Positions 10,580-20,954 are shown, counted from the first letter of the stretch. The stretch: 64,000 nt of DNA from Stutzerimonas decontaminans (GCF_000661915.1 NZ_CP007509.1:620001-684000), one strand, 5' to 3'. Notes: generated by a model not told the origin, from the sequence alone. Translations and numbers: made by a program.

Positions 10580-11881
10580 TTGTTTTTCGAACGTCCCGGT
10601 GGTGGTGAGCGGGCTATCCTGGTGCACCTGGACGGCCAGGACCCCGCGGCACGCGAGGACCCACAGGAGTTCCAGGAACTGGCGCGTTCTGCTGGCGCCG
10701 AAACGGTCGGCTTCGTCAATGTTTCTCGGCATCAGCCGTCTGCCAAGTTCCTGATCGGCAGCGGCAAGGTCGAAGAGCTGCATGACCTCGTCAAGGATGG
10801 CGAGGCCGAACTGGTGATCTTCAATCACACGCTGACGCCCAGTCAGGAGCGCAATCTCGAGCGCGCGCTCGAATGCCGTGTGCTGGACCGCACCGGTCTG
10901 ATTCTGGATATCTTTGCCCAGCGCGCCCGTACCCATGAAGGCAAGTTGCAGGTCGAGCTGGCCCAGCTAGAGCACATGAGTACCCGTCTGGTTCGCGGCT
11001 GGACCCACCTCGAGCGCCAGAAAGGCGGTATTGGCCTGCGTGGGCCGGGTGAAACCCAGTTGGAAACCGACCGCCGTCTGCTGCGTGTGCGTATTCGCCA
11101 GATCAAGCAGCGCCTGGAGAAGGTCCGTGGGCAGCGCGAGCAGGCTCGCCGTGGCCGTCGCCGCGCTGATATTCCGTCAGTGTCGCTGGTCGGTTACACC
11201 AACGCCGGCAAGTCCACCTTGTTCAATGCGCTGACCGAGTCAGACGTCTACGCGGCAAATCAGCTGTTCGCCACGCTCGATCCGACGCTGCGCCGACTGG
11301 AACTCGACGATGTCGGGCCGGTGGTGCTGGCCGATACCGTGGGGTTCATTCGTCATCTGCCGCATAAACTGGTGGAGTCTTTCCGGGCGACGCTGGAAGA
11401 ATCCAGTAATGCCGATCTGCTCTTGCATGTCATCGATGCGCACGAGCCGGAACGCGATCAGCAGATCGAGCAAGTGCTGGCGGTGCTCGGAGAGATCGGC
11501 GCCAATGAATTGCCGATGCTGGAGGTCTACAACAAGGTCGATCTCATGGAAGGCATCGAGCCGCAGATTCAGCGTGATGCCGATGGCAAGCCGCAACGCG
11601 TGTGGGTGTCTGCGCGTGACGGGCTTGGGTTGGACCTCGTACGCCAGGCGATCGCCGAACTGCTGGGTAATGACCTTTTCGTCGGAACGCTGCGCCTGCC
11701 GCAACAACTCGGACGGCTGCGTGCGCAATTCTTCGAGCTCAGCGCCGTGCAGCGCGAAACGCATGATGAAGAGGGTGGTAGTCTGCTTGAGGTTCGCCTG
11801 CCGAGAATCGAATTGAATCGCTTGATCAGCCGCGAAGGGTTGCGGGTGGACGAGTTCATCGAGCAACACACTTTGCAATAA
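10580..11881 (+). CDS. hflX: Ribosome-associated GTPase HflX
   Basis: 433 residues. HflX splits stalled or stressed ribosomes. An N-terminal HflX domain and a helical linker (about residues 1-190) precede the G domain: G1 GYTNAGKST, G3 DTVGFIRHLPH and G4 NKVD, then a C-terminal domain. The start is a TTG at 10580 (MFFERPGGGE) behind GAGGTAGG, 11 bp after hfq. A hairpin-bearing leader separates it from hflK, so hflKC may be expressed partly independently. Confidence 0.94.
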   Translation: MFFERPGGGERAILVHLDGQDPAAREDPQEFQELARSAGAETVGFVNVSRHQPSAKFLIGSGKVEELHDLVKDGEAELVIFNHTLTPSQERNLERALECRVLDRTGLILDIFAQRARTHEGKLQVELAQLEHMSTRLVRGWTHLERQKGGIGLRGPGETQLETDRRLLRVRIRQIKQRLEKVRGQREQARRGRRRADIPSVSLVGYTNAGKSTLFNALTESDVYAANQLFATLDPTLRRLELDDVGPVVLADTVGFIRHLPHKLVESFRATLEESSNADLLLHVIDAHEPERDQQIEQVLAVLGEIGANELPMLEVYNKVDLMEGIEPQIQRDADGKPQRVWVSARDGLGLDLVRQAIAELLGNDLFVGTLRLPQQLGRLRAQFFELSAVQRETHDEEGGSLLEVRLPRIELNRLISREGLRVDEFIEQHTLQ

Positions 11882-11898
11882 AGCCTGCGCTGGCAATT

Positions 11899-11928
11899 TT
11901 GCCGGTCGTTCGGGGCTTTCTGTAGCAT
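11899..11928 (+). promoter_or_regulatory. Candidate sigma-70 promoter for hflKC
   Basis: TTGCCG (11899-11904), an 18-bp spacer and TAGCAT (11923-11928). A start site near 11935 would place the GGCGCGCC hairpin at the extreme 5' end of the hflKC message. Confidence 0.4.
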
Positions 11929-11933
11929 TGGCG

Positions 11934-11952
11934 GGCGCGCCGTGGGCGCGCC
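11934..11952 (+). repeat. GGCGCGCC inverted/direct repeat in hflK leader
   Basis: Two copies of the self-complementary octamer GGCGCGCC (11934-11941 and 11945-11952) are separated by GTG and can fold into an 8-bp all-GC hairpin. TTTAGCTTTATTT follows, so it resembles an attenuator or intrinsic terminator between hflX and hflK with an imperfect T-tract. Confidence 0.6.
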
Positions 11953-11979
11953 TTTAGCTTTATTTGAATGGAGAGCGCT

Positions 11980-13155
11980 ATGGCTTGGAATGAGCCGGGT
12001 GGCAACTCGAACAACCAGGATCCCTGGGGTAGTGGTGGCGGTGGCCGACGTGGCGGCGGCGACCAGAAAGGCCCGCCGGATCTCGATGAGGCTTTCCGCA
12101 AGCTGCAGGACAGCCTGAACGGCATGTTTGGCGGCAAGAAGCGTGGTGGCGGCAGCAATTTCGGCGGTAGCGGCAAGCGCGCCGGTTTCGGTCTGGTTTG
12201 GATTGCCTTGGTCGTACTGCTGGCGGTATGGCTGTTCAATGCCATCTACATCGTTGACGAGCAGGAGCAGGCAGTCGTGCTGCGCTTCGGCAAGTATCAC
12301 GAGACAGTAGGACCTGGTCTGAACATCTACTTCCCGCCGATCGATCGCAAGTTCCAAGAGAACGTGACGCGAGAGCGCTCTTACAGCAAGCAGGGCCAGA
12401 TGCTCACCGAGGATGAGAACATCATCGAGGTGCCGCTCACCGTTCAGTACAAGATCAGCAATCTGCAGTCGTTCGTGCTCAGTGTTGACCAGCCTGAAGT
12501 GAGCTTGCAGCACGCCACCGATAGCGCTGTACGCCACGTGGTGGGCTCCACGGCGATGGATCAGGTGCTCACCGAAGGTCGTGAGGTCATGGCTGGTGAG
12601 GTCAAGGAACGTTTGCAGCGGTTCCTCGACAACTACGGCACTGGCATTGTCGTCACTCAGGTCAACTTGCAGAGTGCCGCCGCGCCGCGTGAGGTGCAGG
12701 AAGCGTTCGATGACGTAATTCGTGCGCGTGAAGACGAACAGCGTGAAAAGAACCAGGCGGAATCCTACGCCAATGGCGTGATTCCTGAGGCGCGTGGTCA
12801 GGCCCAGCGAATGCTGGAAGAGGCCAGTGGTTATCGCGATGCTGTAATCTCGCGTGCCACGGGTGAAGCTGATCGCTTCAGCAAGCTGGTCGCCGAGTAC
12901 CGCAAGGCGCCGGAGGTTACTCGTGAGCGTCTGTATCTGGAAACCATGCAGGAAGTCATGAGCAATACCAGCAAGGTCATGGTCAGCGGTGACGGTGGGC
13001 AGAACCTGCTCTATTTGCCGCTGGACAAGATGATCAACAGCCGTGGCGCTAGCACGCCAGCGCCTGCCGGCGTTGCTTCGGGTGCTGCAACTCAGGGCAC
13101 TCGTTTGCCGCCGGAGCTGGATCCGCGTGAAGTTCGTACGAGGGAGAGTCGCTGA
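11980..13155 (+). CDS. hflK: FtsH modulator HflK (SPFH/band-7 protein)
   Basis: 391 residues. HflK pairs with HflC in a large periplasmic-facing cage that surrounds FtsH and restrains its proteolysis. It has a Gly/Asn-rich cytoplasmic N-terminus (about 1-65), one TM segment (about 70-92), then the band-7 domain (VDEQEQAVVLRFGKYHETVGPGL) and a long helical region rich in Ala/Glu/Arg. GGAGAG at 11970-11975 favours ATG 11980 over ATG 11968. The stop overlaps hflC by 1 bp. The additional FtsH at 897 is a possible second client. Confidence 0.95.
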   Translation: MAWNEPGGNSNNQDPWGSGGGGRRGGGDQKGPPDLDEAFRKLQDSLNGMFGGKKRGGGSNFGGSGKRAGFGLVWIALVVLLAVWLFNAIYIVDEQEQAVVLRFGKYHETVGPGLNIYFPPIDRKFQENVTRERSYSKQGQMLTEDENIIEVPLTVQYKISNLQSFVLSVDQPEVSLQHATDSAVRHVVGSTAMDQVLTEGREVMAGEVKERLQRFLDNYGTGIVVTQVNLQSAAAPREVQEAFDDVIRAREDEQREKNQAESYANGVIPEARGQAQRMLEEASGYRDAVISRATGEADRFSKLVAEYRKAPEVTRERLYLETMQEVMSNTSKVMVSGDGGQNLLYLPLDKMINSRGASTPAPAGVASGAATQGTRLPPELDPREVRTRESR

Positions 13156-14021
13156 TGAGCAATAAATCCCTTACGGCGTTGATCGTGGGTGTAGTCGCCG
13201 CAATCGTCCTGTGGAATAGCTTCTACATCGTGTCTCAGACCGAGCGTGCGGTGCTGCTGCGCTTTGGCCGTATCGTCGAGCCTGACGTGAAGCCTGGCCT
13301 GCACATGAAGATTCCGTACGTGAACTCGGTGCGCAAGTTCGATGCGCGACTGCTGACACTTGATACGACCACCTCGCGCTTCCTCACGCTGGAGAAGAAG
13401 GCGCTGATGGTCGACTCCTATGCCAAGTGGCGTGTGGATGATGCCGAGCGCTTCTATACCGCAACCTCGGGCGTAAAGCAGATCGCCGATGAGCGCCTGG
13501 CGCGTCGTCTCGAAGCGGCGCTACGCGACCAGTTTGGTAAGCGCACGCTACATGAATCGGTGTCAGGGCAGCGTGACGAGCTAATGGCTCAGGTTACTAC
13601 CAGCCTGAATCGTGCGGCACAGCAGGAGCTTGGCATTGAAGTCGTTGACGTGCGGGTCAAGGGTATCGACCTGCCGCGTGAAGTGAACCGCAGCGTGTTC
13701 GAGCGGATGAGTTCCGAGCGTGAACGCGAGGCTCGAGAGCATCGCGCCAAGGGTAAGGAACTTGCCGAGGGCATCCGTGCTGATGCAGATCGTCAGCGCC
13801 GTGTGCTGCTTGCCGAGGCGTTCCGTGAGGCCGAGGAGCTGCGTGGTGATGGTGATGCCAGGGCGGCTGCGATCTATGCCTCTGCATACGGGCAGGATCA
13901 GGAGTTCTACGCGTTCCACCGTAGTCTGCAGGCCTACCGCGAAAGCTTCTCGAGCAAGGAAGATGTGTTAGTGCTCGATCCGAAGAGCGACTTCTTCCGT
14001 TATCTGGAGAGCAGCAAGTAG
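13155..14021 (+). CDS. hflC: FtsH modulator HflC
   Basis: 288 residues; the band-7 partner of HflK. There is one N-terminal TM (about 5-22), then FYIVSQTERAVLLRFG, the SPFH domain, an ERERE(A)REHRAKG coiled-coil segment and FYAFHRSLQAYRESF, all typical. The ATG directly follows the hflK stop (TGATG), implying translational coupling. Two hairpins follow, at 14048-14073 and 14108-14130, the second with a T-tract. Confidence 0.95.
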   Translation: MSNKSLTALIVGVVAAIVLWNSFYIVSQTERAVLLRFGRIVEPDVKPGLHMKIPYVNSVRKFDARLLTLDTTTSRFLTLEKKALMVDSYAKWRVDDAERFYTATSGVKQIADERLARRLEAALRDQFGKRTLHESVSGQRDELMAQVTTSLNRAAQQELGIEVVDVRVKGIDLPREVNRSVFERMSSEREREAREHRAKGKELAEGIRADADRQRRVLLAEAFREAEELRGDGDARAAAIYASAYGQDQEFYAFHRSLQAYRESFSSKEDVLVLDPKSDFFRYLESSK

Positions 14022-14047
14022 CGCTTCATGGCCACTTGGCCGGCTTT

Positions 14048-14073
14048 CCCGGCGGTGCGTGAGTGCCGCCGGG
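14048..14073 (+). other. 3'-end hairpin after hflC without T-tract
   Basis: CCCGGCGG (14048-14055) pairs with CCGCCGGG (14066-14073). The stem extends through G-U pairs to a GTGA tetraloop, which fits the stable GNRA class. No T-run follows. Confidence 0.5.
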
Positions 14074-14107
14074 TGACCGGTAGGGAAAAGATTGCTATGA
14101 TCCGCCG

Positions 14108-14130
14108 GCCGGGAAAGTCCCGGCTTTTTT
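14108..14130 (+). terminator. Intrinsic terminator of the hflX-hflK-hflC transcript
   Basis: GCCGGG (14108-14113), loop AAAGT, CCCGGC (14119-14124), then six T residues (14125-14130). The rest of the gap to hisZ (to 14303) contains no convincing gene. Confidence 0.8.
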
Positions 14131-14303
14131 GCGTCTGTGCCCTTGAGGTCGCAGGCTATCCCAGGCATGCGGCGCATGCCGACCCCTTCAGGGGCATGGC
14201 TCGGATGCCATGGTTCGAATACAACTGCACGCGACCGAAGGCCAGCTAAGGCTGTTGCCACGGTTTTCGTCTGGGCTTACCGGAACGAGAGGTGACTTCG
14301 CGA

Positions 14304-15491
14304 ATGGCAACGGTAGACCGCTGGCTTTTGCCAGATGGCATCGAAGAGGTGCTGCCGCCCGAGGCGGCGCGTATCGAAACGGCGCGTAGGCGCGTGCTGG
14401 ACCTGTTCCAGCGCTGGGGCTACGAGCTGGTCATCACCCCGCATGTCGAGTTTCTCGAGTCTCTGCTCACTGGCTCCGGGCAGGACCTTGATCTGCGAAC
14501 CTTTAAGGTCATCGATCCGCTTTCCGGGCGGCAGATGGGTCTTCGCGCCGATATCACGCCGCAGGTGGCCCGTGTCGATGCGCATACCTTGCGCCGTGAG
14601 GGTCCAAGTCGCCTGTGCTACGCCGGCAGCGTGCTGCACGCCAAGCCGCAGGCGCTTTCCACATCGCGCAGTCCCATCCAGTTGGGTGCGGAGCTGTACG
14701 GCGACGCGTCTGCTTCCAGCGACATCGAAGTGATCAGTCTGATGCTGGAGATGCTGGAGCTGGCCGATGTGCCGAATGTGCACATGGACCTCGGTCATGT
14801 CGGCATCTATCGCGGGCTGGCCAAGGCCGCTGGGCTGAGCGGCGACGCCGAGCAGCGCCTGTTCGATGCGTTGCAGCGCAAGGCAATGGACGAGATTGCC
14901 GGGTTGACGGCTGTGCTCGAACCGGGGCTGGCGAGCATGCTGCGTGCGCTGGCGCGGCTGTGCGGTGGGCGCGAAGCGCTCGACGATGCACGGACAGCAC
15001 TGGCCGGCGCGCCGGGCGATGTACAGACAGCCCTGGAAACGTTGGTGGCGATCGCTGATCAGCTGGCTGCGCGTTATCCGGATGTGCCGCTGTATTTCGA
15101 TTTGGGCGAATTGCGTGGCTATCACTACCATACTGGAGTGGTGTTCGCCGTATTCGTGCCTGGCGTTGGTCAGTCGATCGCTCAAGGTGGTCGTTACGAT
15201 GACATCGGCGCCGATTTTGGACGTGCGCGGCCGGCGACGGGGTTCTCTACGGATCTGAAGAGCTTGGTCAGTCTGGGTAATGCCGATCTTACGGCGCCTG
15301 AGTCAGGTATCTGGGCGCCGCATAGCGATGAGCCTGGGTTGTGGGGTGCGATTCGTGAGTTGCGTCGCCAGGGTGAGCGCGTGGTGCAGGCTCTCGATGG
15401 CCAGTCGCAGGCTGATGCCGCGCAGTTCGGTTGTGATCGGCAATTGCTGTTGAGTAATGATGTCTGGACGGTAGCCTCGCTGGCGTCCTGA
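14304..15491 (+). CDS. hisZ: ATP phosphoribosyltransferase regulatory subunit HisZ
   Basis: 395 residues. HisZ is a catalytically inactive HisRS-like protein that combines with short-form HisG for the first step of histidine synthesis. It keeps class II synthetase-like blocks ([42 protein letters not shown] [12 protein letters not shown]) but lacks a tRNA-binding domain. ATG 14304 has GAGAGG about 10 nt upstream; GTG 14292 lies too close to that element. It precedes purA, its usual Pseudomonas neighbour. Confidence 0.94.
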   Translation: MATVDRWLLPDGIEEVLPPEAARIETARRRVLDLFQRWGYELVITPHVEFLESLLTGSGQDLDLRTFKVIDPLSGRQMGLRADITPQVARVDAHTLRREGPSRLCYAGSVLHAKPQALSTSRSPIQLGAELYGDASASSDIEVISLMLEMLELADVPNVHMDLGHVGIYRGLAKAAGLSGDAEQRLFDALQRKAMDEIAGLTAVLEPGLASMLRALARLCGGREALDDARTALAGAPGDVQTALETLVAIADQLAARYPDVPLYFDLGELRGYHYHTGVVFAVFVPGVGQSIAQGGRYDDIGADFGRARPATGFSTDLKSLVSLGNADLTAPESGIWAPHSDEPGLWGAIRELRRQGERVVQALDGQSQADAAQFGCDRQLLLSNDVWTVASLAS

Positions 15492-16877
<1,386 letters not shown>

Positions 16878-16894
16878 TTTAGGCTCTGCGCTAC

Positions 16895-16922
16895 AAAAAA
16901 GACCGCCTTCGGGCGGTCTTTT
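16895..16922 (+). terminator. Intrinsic terminator after purA
   Basis: GACCGCC-TTCG-GGCGGTC stem-loop (16901-16918) flanked by an A-run and a T-run. It is symmetric, so it could work in both directions. Confidence 0.9.
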
Positions 16923-16996
16923 AATGTCTGGCGTTGGTGGTTGTGAGGGGCTGCAGGTGGCGGGGCGCGCAGCTTGGTCAGCTGATGGCTGAAACG

Positions 16997-17025
16997 AAAA
17001 AACCGAGCCATAGGCTCGGTTTTTT
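16997..17025 (-). terminator. Terminator of the tRNA-Leu operon
   Basis: AAAAAACCGAGCC, loop ATA, GGCTCGGTTTTTT. It lies 9 bp beyond the 3' end of the nearer tRNA-Leu on the minus strand and ends that transcript. The symmetric T/A runs also allow use on the plus strand. Confidence 0.85.
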
Positions 17026-17034
17026 CTTGAAGAG

Positions 17035-17121
17035 TGGTGCCCAGGAGAAGACTCGAACTTCCACGGTGTTGCCACCGCTAGGACCTGAACCTAGTGCGTC
17101 TACCAATTCCGCCACCTGGGC
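17035..17121 (-). tRNA. tRNA-Leu (anticodon CAG), copy 2
   Basis: 87-nt class II tRNA with encoded CCA. The acceptor stem GCCCAGG/CCTGGGC, a D-arm with GGTAGACGC, an anticodon loop TTCAGGT giving CAG, a long variable arm and the T-loop GTTCGAGTC are all present. It appears identical to the upstream copy at 17238-17324 and lies 116 bp downstream of it in the same transcript. Confidence 0.95.
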
Positions 17122-17237
17122 ACATTGCGATGATTGCTCATCGACTTTTTTGCCGTTTTACCGATCAAATCGGCCGAAGTTGGCTTCTTCGTCTTGCATG
17201 AGACTCGCCATGTTGCGGCGGGTTTCATTTGAATAAG

Positions 17238-17324
17238 TGGTGCCCAGGAGAAGACTCGAACTTCCACGGTGTTGCCACCGCTAGGACCTGAACCTAGTGC
17301 GTCTACCAATTCCGCCACCTGGGC
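17238..17324 (-). tRNA. tRNA-Leu (anticodon CAG), copy 1
   Basis: 87-nt tRNA with encoded CCA; same sequence, as far as I can read, as the copy at 17035-17121. It is the promoter-proximal member of the pair, with a sigma-70-type promoter just upstream on the minus strand. Confidence 0.95.
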
Positions 17325-17334
17325 ACAAGAAACG

Positions 17335-17362
17335 ATGATACTAAGCCGTTTCCGTGTTACAA
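17335..17362 (-). promoter_or_regulatory. Promoter of the tRNA-Leu pair
   Basis: On the minus strand: TTGTAA (17362-17357), a 16-bp spacer and TATCAT (17340-17335). The predicted start falls only a few bases before the first tRNA. Confidence 0.5.
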
Positions 17363-17409
17363 CGTCTGCCAGACATTGTGGGCGCGAACTATACGGCCGA
17401 GGTATGGCC

Positions 17410-17437
17410 TTGTAAACCCCTGATGGCGAAAAATAAT
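17410..17437 (+). promoter_or_regulatory. Candidate promoter of rnr-rlmB
   Basis: TTGTAA (17410-17415), 16-bp spacer, AATAAT (17432-17437). A 10-bp palindrome TTCGCGCGAA (17437-17446) overlaps the presumed start-site region. The leader to rnr is about 85 nt. Confidence 0.35.
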
Positions 17438-17528
17438 TCGCGCGAAAGCTGCCGTCCGGGAGCGATTCGCGCTTCAATAGAAAAAGGGCGTTCTGGCCCT
17501 ATAAATGAATGAAAGGTGACATCTCTTA

Positions 17529-20030
17529 ATGGCCGATTGGCAATCCCTCGATCCCGAGGCCGCTCGTGAAGCGGAAAAGTACGACAACCCTATTCCCAGT
17601 CGCGAGCTGATTCTCCAGCATCTCGGTGAGCGCGGCTCCCCGGCGGCCCGCGAAGAGCTGGTTGAAGAATTCGGACTGGTGTCCGAAGAAGATATCGAAG
17701 CGCTGCGTCGCCGTCTGCGGGCGATGGAGCGTGATGGCCAGCTGATCTACACCCGGCGCGGCACCTATGCCCCGGTGGACAAGCTTGACCTGGTCTGTGG
17801 CCGCGTCAGTGGTCATCGTGACGGTTTCGGATTTCTCATCCCAGATGATGGCAGCGATGACCTGTTTCTCAGTCCAGCGCAGATGCGCCTGGTGTTCGAC
17901 GGTGATCGCTGTCTGGCGCGCGTTGCCGGGCTCGATCGGCGTGGGCGTCGTGAGGGCGCGATCGTCGAAGTGATCAGCCGTGCCCACGAGAGCATCGTCG
18001 GTCGCTACCACATCGAGAGCGACGTCGGTTTTGTCATTCCTGACAACCCGAAAATCCAGCAGGAAGTGCTGGTGACGCCGGGCCGCGCTCTCGATGCCAA
18101 GCCGGGGCAGTTCGTCGAGGTCAAGATCACTCACTGGCCGACCCAGCGCTTCCAGCCGCAGGGTGACATCGTTGAAGTGATCGGCAACTACATGGCGCCG
18201 GGCATGGAGATCGACGTTGCGTTGCGCAGCTTCGATATCCCGCATGTCTGGCCGGAAGCGGTGCTGAAGGAAGCTTCCCGGCTCAAGCCCGAGGTGGATG
18301 AGAAGGACAAGCACAAGCGCGTCGACTTGCGCCACCTGCCTTTCGTGACCATCGATGGTGAGGACGCGCGTGACTTCGATGACGCCGTGTACTGCGAGAA
18401 GCCTGGCGGCTGGAAGCTGCTGACAGGGGGCTTCCGCCTGTATGTCGCCATCGCCGACGTTTCGCACTACGTAAAGGTCGACTCGGCGCTCGACAAGGAA
18501 GCCGTGGTTCGCGGCAATTCGGTGTACTTCCCCGAGCGGGTGGTCCCGATGCTGCCCGAGCAGCTGTCCAACGGGCTCTGCTCGTTGAATCCGCAGGTCG
18601 ATCGTCTGGCCATGGTTTGCGAGATCACCCTGAGCAAATCGGGGAAGATGACTGACTACCAGTTTTACGAGGCGGTGATCCACTCCCACGCCCGGCTGAC
18701 CTACAACAAGGTCAGTGCCATGCTCGAGCAGCCCAAGTCCGACGAAGGCAAGCGCTTGAGCAGCGAGTACGCTGAGGTGTTGCCGCATCTTAAGCAGCTC
18801 TATTCGCTGTACAAGGTGCTGCTCAAGGCCCGTCACACTCGTGGAGCGATCGACTTCGAGACGCAGGAAACGCGTATCGTCTTCGGCGCTGACCGCAAGA
18901 TCGCCGAGATCAAGCCCACCGAGCGCAACGATGCGCACAAGCTGATCGAGGAGTGCATGCTCTGCGCCAACGTCGCCACGGCGGCATTCCTGCAGAAGCA
19001 TGAGATCCCCGCGCTCTATCGCGTCCATGATGCTCCGCCACTAGAGCGCCAAGAAAAGCTGCGCGCGTTCCTCGGCGAGCTCGGCCTTTCGCTGCACAAG
19101 GGAAAGGAGGGTCCAACGCCCAAGGATTACCAGGCGCTGCTGGAGCAGATCCAGGGTCGCCCGGATTTCCATGTGATCCAGACGGTCATGCTGCGCTCGC
19201 TGAGCCAGGCGGTTTACAGCGCCGAGAATCATGGTCACTTCGGCCTGAACTACGAGGCCTACGCGCACTTCACCTCGCCGATCCGGCGCTATCCGGATTT
19301 GCTGGTGCACCGCGCCATTCGCAGTGTCATTCGTTCCCGTCGCGATACGCCGCACGTGCGCCGCGAGGGCGCGACCAGCATGCCCAAGGCGCGTATCTAT
19401 CCGTACGACGAAGCGGCGCTAGAGCAGCTGGGCGAGCAGTGCTCGATGACCGAGCGCCGTGCCGATGAAGCAACTCGTGACGTGGTGAACTGGCTCAAAT
19501 GCGAGTTCATGAAAGATCGCGTTGGTGAGACCTTCCCTGGAGTTATCACAGCGGTGACCGGGTTCGGCCTGTTCGTCGAGCTGACCGACATCTATGTCGA
19601 GGGCTTGGTGCATGTCACGGCGATGCCGGGCGATTACTACCACTTCGATCCATTGCACCATCGCCTGTCCGGCGAGCGCAGCGGCCGCAGTTTCCGCCTC
19701 GGTGACAGCGTCGAGGTGCGCGTCATGCGCGTCGATCTGGATGAGCGCAAGATCGATTTCGAGCTGACCGCAGGTGGTACCAAATCCGCTCCAGGCCAGC
19801 GTGATGGTGAGGGTCGTGGTCGCGAGCCTAGTAATGCCGACGTACGCAAGAGCCGCGAGCTGAAGAAGGCTCTGCTGGAGGAGGCCAAAGGAGGGCGCAA
19901 GGGCAAGGGTGAGAAGTCGACCGGTAGCAAGTCCCGGTCGGGCTCCGCGAAGCCCAAGTCTGCTGCCAAGTCGGGTGACAAGCCGTCCGCCGCCAGCGGT
20001 GGTCCCAGAAAGCGCAAGGCCAAGTCATGA
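17529..20030 (+). CDS. rnr: Ribonuclease R
   Basis: 833 residues. RNase R is the processive 3'-5' exoribonuclease that can degrade structured RNA and helps rRNA and tmRNA quality control. Order: winged-helix N-terminus (about 20-85), cold-shock domains (about 85-240), RNB catalytic domain with the metal-binding run DGEDARDFDDAVY and YAHFTSPIRRYPDLLVHR, an S1 domain (about 660-745, GETFPGVITAVTGFGLFVEL) and a Lys/Ser/Gly-rich basic tail. The stop overlaps the rlmB start by 4 bp (ATGA). rnr-rlmB pairing is conserved in gammaproteobacteria. Confidence 0.97.
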   Translation: MADWQSLDPEAAREAEKYDNPIPSRELILQHLGERGSPAAREELVEEFGLVSEEDIEALRRRLRAMERDGQLIYTRRGTYAPVDKLDLVCGRVSGHRDGFGFLIPDDGSDDLFLSPAQMRLVFDGDRCLARVAGLDRRGRREGAIVEVISRAHESIVGRYHIESDVGFVIPDNPKIQQEVLVTPGRALDAKPGQFVEVKITHWPTQRFQPQGDIVEVIGNYMAPGMEIDVALRSFDIPHVWPEAVLKEASRLKPEVDEKDKHKRVDLRHLPFVTIDGEDARDFDDAVYCEKPGGWKLLTGGFRLYVAIADVSHYVKVDSALDKEAVVRGNSVYFPERVVPMLPEQLSNGLCSLNPQVDRLAMVCEITLSKSGKMTDYQFYEAVIHSHARLTYNKVSAMLEQPKSDEGKRLSSEYAEVLPHLKQLYSLYKVLLKARHTRGAIDFETQETRIVFGADRKIAEIKPTERNDAHKLIEECMLCANVATAAFLQKHEIPALYRVHDAPPLERQEKLRAFLGELGLSLHKGKEGPTPKDYQALLEQIQGRPDFHVIQTVMLRSLSQAVYSAENHGHFGLNYEAYAHFTSPIRRYPDLLVHRAIRSVIRSRRDTPHVRREGATSMPKARIYPYDEAALEQLGEQCSMTERRADEATRDVVNWLKCEFMKDRVGETFPGVITAVTGFGLFVELTDIYVEGLVHVTAMPGDYYHFDPLHHRLSGERSGRSFRLGDSVEVRVMRVDLDERKIDFELTAGGTKSAPGQRDGEGRGREPSNADVRKSRELKKALLEEAKGGRKGKGEKSTGSKSRSGSAKPKSAAKSGDKPSAASGGPRKRKAKS

Positions 20031-20782
20031 GCCAGCTGGAGAAGATCTACGGCTTGCACGCCGTGGAAGCGCTGCTGCGTCATCACCCGAAGCGGGTCAA
20101 GCAGGTCTGGCTGGCCGAGGGGCGTGGCGATCCGCGTGTGCAGGTGCTGATCGAGCTCGCTGCACAGGCGCGAGTGAGTGTCGGGCAATGCGAGCGCCGC
20201 GAGATGGACGCCTGGGTCGAAGGCGTCCATCAGGGGGTGGTCGCCGATGTCAGTCCGAGTCAGGTCTGGGGCGAGGCGATGCTCGAGGAGCTACTCGATC
20301 GCGCCGAAGGGCCGCCACTGCTGCTGGTGCTGGATGGGGTGACTGATCCGCACAATCTCGGCGCCTGCCTGCGCACCGCAGATGCCGCGGGTGCGCTCGC
20401 GGTGATTGTGCCGAAGGATAAATCGGCCACGCTTAACGCCACTGTAAGGAAGGTTGCATGCGGGGCGGCCGAGGTGATTCCCTTGGTCGCTGTCACCAAT
20501 CTGGCGCGTACCCTGGAGAAGCTGCAGCAGCGCGGCTTGTGGGTTGTCGGTACAGCCGGCGAAGCCGAGCAGTCGCTGTACGATCAGGATCTCACCGGCC
20601 CCATCGTTCTTGTCATGGGGGCAGAGGGGCGCGGTATGCGGCGCTTGACCCGTGAGCACTGCGATTATCTGGTGCGCCTGCCGATGGCTGGGAGCGTCAG
20701 TAGTCTTAATGTCTCGGTGGCCACCGGCGTTTGCCTGTTCGAGGCGCTGCGCCAGCGCAGGGGCGTCAAGGCCCCTGGCTGA
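20027..20782 (+). CDS. rlmB: 23S rRNA (guanosine-2251-2'-O)-methyltransferase RlmB
   Basis: 251 residues. This SpoU-class trefoil-knot enzyme methylates the 2'-O of G2251 in the P-loop of 23S rRNA. An N-terminal substrate-binding domain (YGLHAVEALLRHHP) is followed by SpoU motifs: GVTDPHNLGACLRTADAAG, VMGAEGRGMRRLTREHCD and MAGSVSSLNVSVATGVCLFE. It is translationally coupled to rnr. Confidence 0.96.
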   Translation: MSQLEKIYGLHAVEALLRHHPKRVKQVWLAEGRGDPRVQVLIELAAQARVSVGQCERREMDAWVEGVHQGVVADVSPSQVWGEAMLEELLDRAEGPPLLLVLDGVTDPHNLGACLRTADAAGALAVIVPKDKSATLNATVRKVACGAAEVIPLVAVTNLARTLEKLQQRGLWVVGTAGEAEQSLYDQDLTGPIVLVMGAEGRGMRRLTREHCDYLVRLPMAGSVSSLNVSVATGVCLFEALRQRRGVKAPG

Positions 20783-20809
20783 TCCGCGTAATCACGCTGT
20801 TCGTCTGAA

Positions 20810-20838
20810 ACCGATTGGCCTTTTCGTGGTCAATCGGT
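20810..20838 (+). other. 3'-end hairpin after rlmB without T-tract
   Basis: ACCGATTGGCC (20810-20820) pairs with GGTCAATCGGT (20828-20838), with one G-T pair; the loop is TTTTCGT. No T-run follows, so it may act as an mRNA end stabiliser or mark a Rho-dependent stop. Confidence 0.55.
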
Positions 20839-20954
20839 GTCCCAGGCCCGTCCGCCGGATAGCGGCTTCCCGTCATATCGCTTGAGCGCTCCAGACGCTG
20901 TCGGAGCCTTGCTGAGTTCGTTACGCGGCGTCAGGCTCGTACCATGGAGGTTGT

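Noticed and set aside
14028..14249. 73-codon plus-strand ORF between hflC and hisZ
   Set aside because: It spans the hflC 3' hairpin and an intrinsic terminator, has no ribosome-binding site and does not resemble DUF2065 or any family I know.
17128..17151. Hairpin CGATGA-TTGC-TCATCG followed by a T-run between the two tRNA-Leu genes
   Set aside because: The T-run is on the plus strand, where nothing is transcribed toward it, while the tRNAs are read from the minus strand; a real terminator lies beyond the second tRNA.
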